NCBI GenBank assembly: GCA_001899175.1
Contig: MKVH01000024.1
Coordinates: 372,001 to 436,000, forward strand
DNA length: 64,000 nt
Source: Candidatus Kapaibacterium thiocyanatum
GTDB taxonomy: Bacteria > Bacteroidota > Ignavibacteria > Kapaibacteriales > Kapaibacteriaceae
Direction of reading: 5' to 3'
Within the stretch, counting starts at the first letter, position 1. Each line of letters begins with the position of its first letter. The notes below the pieces were generated by a model. It had not been told where the DNA came from. It did no database searches and worked only from the letters and a program-made list of their open reading frames with translations. The translations under genes and the position numbers were made by a program. This document shows, in pieces, positions 60,609 to 64,000 of the stretch.

Positions 60609-63600
60609 GTGATCAGTTGTGTACGCCATTCTTTAGGGGCCAGGAAAGCAATGGCCATCATCTTGGGGATCGTAGCGATGGTGGGGATAAGCGCCGCTAC
60701 GACGATGCCGTCCACGGTCCGTAAGGTCGGCTTCCTCATGAACAAGGGGCAATGGCCGGAAGAGGTGCTCTTCATGGCCAGGACGCCGAATCTCAATGTA
60801 TGGATCACCAGGAAAGGTCTGGTATTCGACCAGTTCCTGATCCAGGCCGCGAGCGCGACGCGCGAAGGCCATGTCATCAGGGCCGTATGGAAGGGTATCG
60901 ACGAATCCCGCGCCTCGGTGGTCGGCGAAGGTGAAGCTCGTGCCCGCGTGAACTACATCACGTCCCAGCGCCCCGAGCAATGGAGCCAGGAAGTTCCGAT
61001 CTACAAGCGCGTCCGTATCCGCGACCTCTATCCCGGCATCGACGCAGTCTATTACATCGAAAACGGCAACGTGCGCTACGACCTCGACATCCGTCCAGGC
61101 GCCGATCTGCGCAAGGTCAACCTGGCCTTCGAGGGTCATCCGAGCGTCGACGTCGAGAACACGACGCTGAAGGTCGGTACGCGCTTCGGCCAGATCATCA
61201 TGTCCGATCTCTTCGCCTATCAGGAAGGGAACAAGGCCAAGGGCGTGAATGCACGGTTCATGGCGACTGGTGACGGCATACGCTTCGACATTCCCGACTA
61301 TAACACGTCACGACATCTCACGATCGATCCCGTCGTCTACGGTTCCTACATCGGTGGCGACAACGAAGACCGTGTCGTGGCCATCAAGAGGATGCCGGGC
61401 GGCAACATCGCCGTCGCCGGATGGACGTGGAAGATCAGCTTCCCCGAAAGTGCCGGTGAGTACAGCAGCACGATGAAGGGCGGACAGGACGCCTACGTCG
61501 CCATCATGGATCCCACGCTGTCCCGCGTCCTGCACTACACCTTCCTCGGTGGTGCCAACGACGACAGGGCCGCCGATCTCGACGTCGACGCGCAGGGCAA
61601 CATCTATGTCACGGGCGAGACGGTATCGACGGACTTCCCGGTGACGTCCGGTTCCGTAGGCCAGATGTACGTGGGCGGTACCGACGTCTTCGTCGCAAAG
61701 CTCGACGCCACGGCCACGAATCTCCTGCTCGGCACGTACGTCGGCGGAGGCAAGGAAGACATCCCCTATGCCATGGCCGTCGACGACCAGGGTAACATCA
61801 TCATCTGCGGTTCGACGACCTCTGTCACCGGATTCCCGACGACGAACGGATATCAACGGACGTTCGGCGGACAGACGGATGGCTTCCTCACCAAGATCGC
61901 CACGGCCGGTGCTACCTACAGGTTCTCGACGTACTTCGGCAAGGACGGGATCGAGTACTTCACCGACGTCGCCGTCGACGGCACGGGAGCGATCTTCCTG
62001 ACGGGTCTGACGAATTCGACGACGTTCGAGACGTTCCCCAAGCCTACCATGTGGAACCAGAACCAGCGTCCGTACGACCGTACCTATAACGGCGGTGCGT
62101 CCGACGCCGTCATCGTGAAGTTCCGTGCCAATGACGGTGGACTGGAATTCTCGACCTACTTCGGCGGTGCAGGCGACGATGTCGGCAGGGGAGTCTATAC
62201 CGACGCCCTGAGCCGTGTCTATGCCGTCGGTGAAACCACGTCCAACGACCTTCCTGCAACGGCCGGATTCCAGCAGACCAGGGCCGGTGGCAAGGATGCC
62301 TTCTTCACGATCATTTCCGACGACGGCAAGGAACTCGTGGGCTGTACCTACTATGGTGGTACGGGCGACGAAATCGTGGCCCGGTGCGAGCCGGATGCCG
62401 CCAACGGAGCCGTGATCGTCGGAACGACGACATCGGTTGGTCTCAAGGTCGAAGGCGCCGGTTCCAGCAGCGAACGCAAGGGCGGTGTGGATGCCTTCGT
62501 GGCCTCGGTCTCGACGGCGGCCCTGAAGTTCGCCACGGTATTCGGCGGCAGTGGCAACGACACGCCGACGGACGTCGTCGTCGACGCCAACGACGACTAT
62601 TACGTCGGAGGTTATACGACATCGACCGACGTGCCTTCCGGCCTCACGCCCTTCCAGGGTGGATACGGCGGAGGTGCGACCGACGGCTTCCTCATGAAGT
62701 ACGCCAAGGGCACGATGGACCTGCAGGTTCCGCGTGGTGGAGAAGCATGGTGCATCGGTACGAACCAGGCGATTTCGTGGGGCGTCCTCGAAGGAGCCGT
62801 GGATACGTACATGCTCGAGCTTTCTCCGGACAACGGTCAGACCTGGAAGGAACTGGCCAAGGACATCACGGCGAAGACCTATCTCTGGAAGCCCGACACG
62901 TCGCTGGTTCCCGGAGGTCAGTACAAGATCCGTCTCTGGTCTTCGCGCGGCCATCTCAGCGTCAGTGCTGCGACGTTCACGCTGAACGCACCGCCGGCCA
63001 TCACGACGCAGCCGCAGGCAGTCTCCGGTTGCGAAGGTGCCGAGGCCAGGCTTTCCGTAGATGTGAAGGGCACGAATATCCGCTATCAATGGCGCCGTAA
63101 CGGCGGCAACATCAACGGTGCGATCGCTGCTACCTACGTCATTCCGTCCCTGTCCGCCGCGAGCGCCGGCAAGTACGACGTCGTCGTGACCGGTGCCTGC
63201 AATCCGTCGGTGACGAGCCATCAGGTGGAAGTTTCGGTCTCTGCGGCGACGGCCATCACGAAGCAGCCGGAGAACGTCACCGTCGAGAAGAACTCTCCCT
63301 TCACGCTTTCCGTGGAAGCGTCGGGCGGGGGACTGACCTATCAATGGAAACTCAACGACGAGAACATTCCCGCACCGAAGGGTACGGCCCGTCAGTTGAC
63401 GGTGTCGTCCGCACAGCAGTTCGATGAAGGATCCTACAAGTGCGTCGTGACCGGTACATGCGGAACCGCTACGTCCGACGCGGTGACGGTGAGCGTTACG
63501 ACCGTAGGCGTCGATGAAGAGCCTGCCGTCGCCGCTTCGGCCATCCGTCTGCTCGGTCCCACGCCTGCCTCCGACGTCGTCCGCATCCAATGCACGTTCC

Positions 63601-63794
63601 GCACCTCTTCCGCAGCTACGCTGCGCGTCGTGGACGAGCGTGGCCGCGTCGTGTCGGTGGTCGATCTCGGTAACGTCGATGCGGGCCTGCGCACACTCGA
63701 CATTCCGGTCGGCGAGCTGGGCGGGGGCGTCTATCTCTTCGAGATCAACGGCGGTGGTCTCCATGATGCAGTTCGTGGAGTCGTGGCACGATGA
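60609..63794 (+). CDS. T9SS-secreted SBBP beta-propeller protein
   Basis: A 1061-residue exported protein. I choose the GTG at 60609: GGAGG ends five bases upstream and it gives a signal peptide with a basic n-region (RHSLGARK) before AIILGIVAMVGIS. The ATG at 60651 would lack that charge. A DUF7948 region (VGFLMNKGQWPEEVLFMAR, LYPGIDAVYYIENGNVRYDLDI) is followed by seven or more SBBP repeats (for example GSYIGGDNEDRV, GTYVGGGKEDIPYA, STYFGGAGDDVGRG), two Ig-like domains with QWRRNGG and QWKLNDE, and a T9SS sorting domain (LLGPTPASDVVRIQC, LRVVDERGRVVSVV, GGGVYLFEI). It parallels the 46.3-51.3 kb protein in its first half and is probably a paralogue. Confidence 0.9.
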   Translation: MISCVRHSLGARKAMAIILGIVAMVGISAATTMPSTVRKVGFLMNKGQWPEEVLFMARTPNLNVWITRKGLVFDQFLIQAASATREGHVIRAVWKGIDESRASVVGEGEARARVNYITSQRPEQWSQEVPIYKRVRIRDLYPGIDAVYYIENGNVRYDLDIRPGADLRKVNLAFEGHPSVDVENTTLKVGTRFGQIIMSDLFAYQEGNKAKGVNARFMATGDGIRFDIPDYNTSRHLTIDPVVYGSYIGGDNEDRVVAIKRMPGGNIAVAGWTWKISFPESAGEYSSTMKGGQDAYVAIMDPTLSRVLHYTFLGGANDDRAADLDVDAQGNIYVTGETVSTDFPVTSGSVGQMYVGGTDVFVAKLDATATNLLLGTYVGGGKEDIPYAMAVDDQGNIIICGSTTSVTGFPTTNGYQRTFGGQTDGFLTKIATAGATYRFSTYFGKDGIEYFTDVAVDGTGAIFLTGLTNSTTFETFPKPTMWNQNQRPYDRTYNGGASDAVIVKFRANDGGLEFSTYFGGAGDDVGRGVYTDALSRVYAVGETTSNDLPATAGFQQTRAGGKDAFFTIISDDGKELVGCTYYGGTGDEIVARCEPDAANGAVIVGTTTSVGLKVEGAGSSSERKGGVDAFVASVSTAALKFATVFGGSGNDTPTDVVVDANDDYYVGGYTTSTDVPSGLTPFQGGYGGGATDGFLMKYAKGTMDLQVPRGGEAWCIGTNQAISWGVLEGAVDTYMLELSPDNGQTWKELAKDITAKTYLWKPDTSLVPGGQYKIRLWSSRGHLSVSAATFTLNAPPAITTQPQAVSGCEGAEARLSVDVKGTNIRYQWRRNGGNINGAIAATYVIPSLSAASAGKYDVVVTGACNPSVTSHQVEVSVSAATAITKQPENVTVEKNSPFTLSVEASGGGLTYQWKLNDENIPAPKGTARQLTVSSAQQFDEGSYKCVVTGTCGTATSDAVTVSVTTVGVDEEPAVAASAIRLLGPTPASDVVRIQCTFRTSSAATLRVVDERGRVVSVVDLGNVDAGLRTLDIPVGELGGGVYLFEINGGGLHDAVRGVVAR

Positions 63795-63872
63795 TCGGTA
63801 CCCAACTCACGGAAGAACCACCAGTGGAAAGGTCGATGTAGTTATTATCAACCTTTTTCGTTTATTGCGAGC

Positions 63873-64000
63873 ATGCTACACCTCTCTACAATCCGGGCAC
63901 GTGTCGGGAGACACGTAATTGTTGTGGTGGCATTCGCCGCCGCTATGTGTGTGACCGCCAGGGCGAATACGGCGGGAAAACCACTCGTTCATGCAAGACT
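63873..64000 (+). CDS. Start of an exported protein (cut by the window end)
   Basis: An ATG at 63873 opens a frame that stays open to the last base. It encodes a signal peptide (MLHLSTIRARVGRHVIVVVA, then a hydrophobic run to about TARA) followed by NTAGKPLVHAR. Only 42 residues are visible, so no family can be named. It follows the SBBP T9SS gene by 78 bases on the same strand, and a secreted or outer-membrane product is likely. Confidence 0.6.
   Translation, partial: MLHLSTIRARVGRHVIVVVAFAAAMCVTARANTAGKPLVHAR

Noticed and set aside
61308-63764. An 818-codon open frame on the minus strand opposite the SBBP T9SS gene
   Set aside because: The composition is Arg/Asp/Gly-rich without motifs, and it lies wholly within a gene with clear SBBP, Ig and sorting domains.
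1-64000. tRNA, rRNA, CRISPR arrays, insertion sequences, prophage genes
   Set aside because: No intergenic stretch is large enough for rRNA. No tRNA-like T-loop, repeat array, transposase or phage motif was found by reading the intervals.

Overview
The window is about 60% G+C, is densely packed with genes on both strands, and reads as chromosome with no plasmid, phage or transposon genes. It points to a Gram-negative member of the Bacteroidota/Chlorobiota (FCB) assemblage. The evidence is several secreted proteins with type IX secretion (T9SS) C-terminal sorting domains, a probable GldL/GldM motor pair, a PorE-like OmpA protein, HmuY-, DUF6252- and DUF4397-type proteins, a thiamine-riboswitch-controlled TonB receptor, and promoter-like elements of the Bacteroidota form TTTG-N19-TAnnTTTG. 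With the high G+C and the SBBP/DUF7948 secreted proteins, my best guess is a Kapabacteria/Ignavibacteria-like lineage. That placement is inference. The organism looks like a respiring heterotroph (SdhCAB, NuoC, the oxygen-dependent PaaA family, a fatty-acid hydroxylase) that stores glycogen (GlgP).

Layout. 1-7.3 kb (+): haloperoxidase-like protein, HmuY-like lipoprotein, an isolated PaaA, an MgtC/DUF4010 membrane protein, a FadL-like outer-membrane protein, MazG and an LCP-type lipoprotein. 7.2-9.8 kb (-): EnvC-like factor and MurA. 9.9-12.5 kb (+): TPP riboswitch and TonB receptor. 12.5-17.5 kb: SET protein, GNAT, PBP1C, fatty-acid hydroxylase, a lone NuoC and a STAS protein. 17.5-21.3 kb (+): heptosyltransferase-like GT9, Gfo/Idh/MocA oxidoreductase, DnaB. 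21.3-34.5 kb (-): CDF-like transporter, UXS, PorE-like OmpA protein, DUF6252 lipoprotein, TPR-LuxR regulator with a small membrane protein, rpsP-ffh, a DUF4397 T9SS protein, glycogen phosphorylase. 34.6-43.4 kb (+): solitary peptide-binding protein, TsaC/Sua5, HPr, enzyme I, Omp85-like protein, DeoC, YceI, pirin. 43.4-51.3 kb (-): a frameshifted mini T9SS protein, RF3, an outer-membrane barrel and a 1659-residue T9SS protein. 51.4-64 kb: GldL/GldM-like pair (+), MltG (-), a small exported protein (+), an ABC ATPase (-), sdhCAB (+), PdxJ (-), a second SBBP T9SS protein (+) and the signal peptide of a further exported protein cut by the window end.

Themes. Cell-wall building and remodelling recurs (MurA, PBP1C, MltG, EnvC-like, LCP, GT9, UXS). 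The T9SS theme covers apparatus (GldL/M-like, PorE-like) and cargo (30.1, 43.4, 46.3 and 60.6 kb). Stop-start overlaps (ATGA or TAATG) indicate translational coupling in many pairs. The most notable observations are the frameshifted cargo-less T9SS sorting-domain gene at 43.4-43.7 kb, the divergent GldL/GldM pair at 51.4-53.7 kb, and the promoter of yceI-pirin, which carries two GTGT-N4-ACAC palindromes exactly 20 bp apart. No tRNA, rRNA, CRISPR array, IS element or replication origin was seen.
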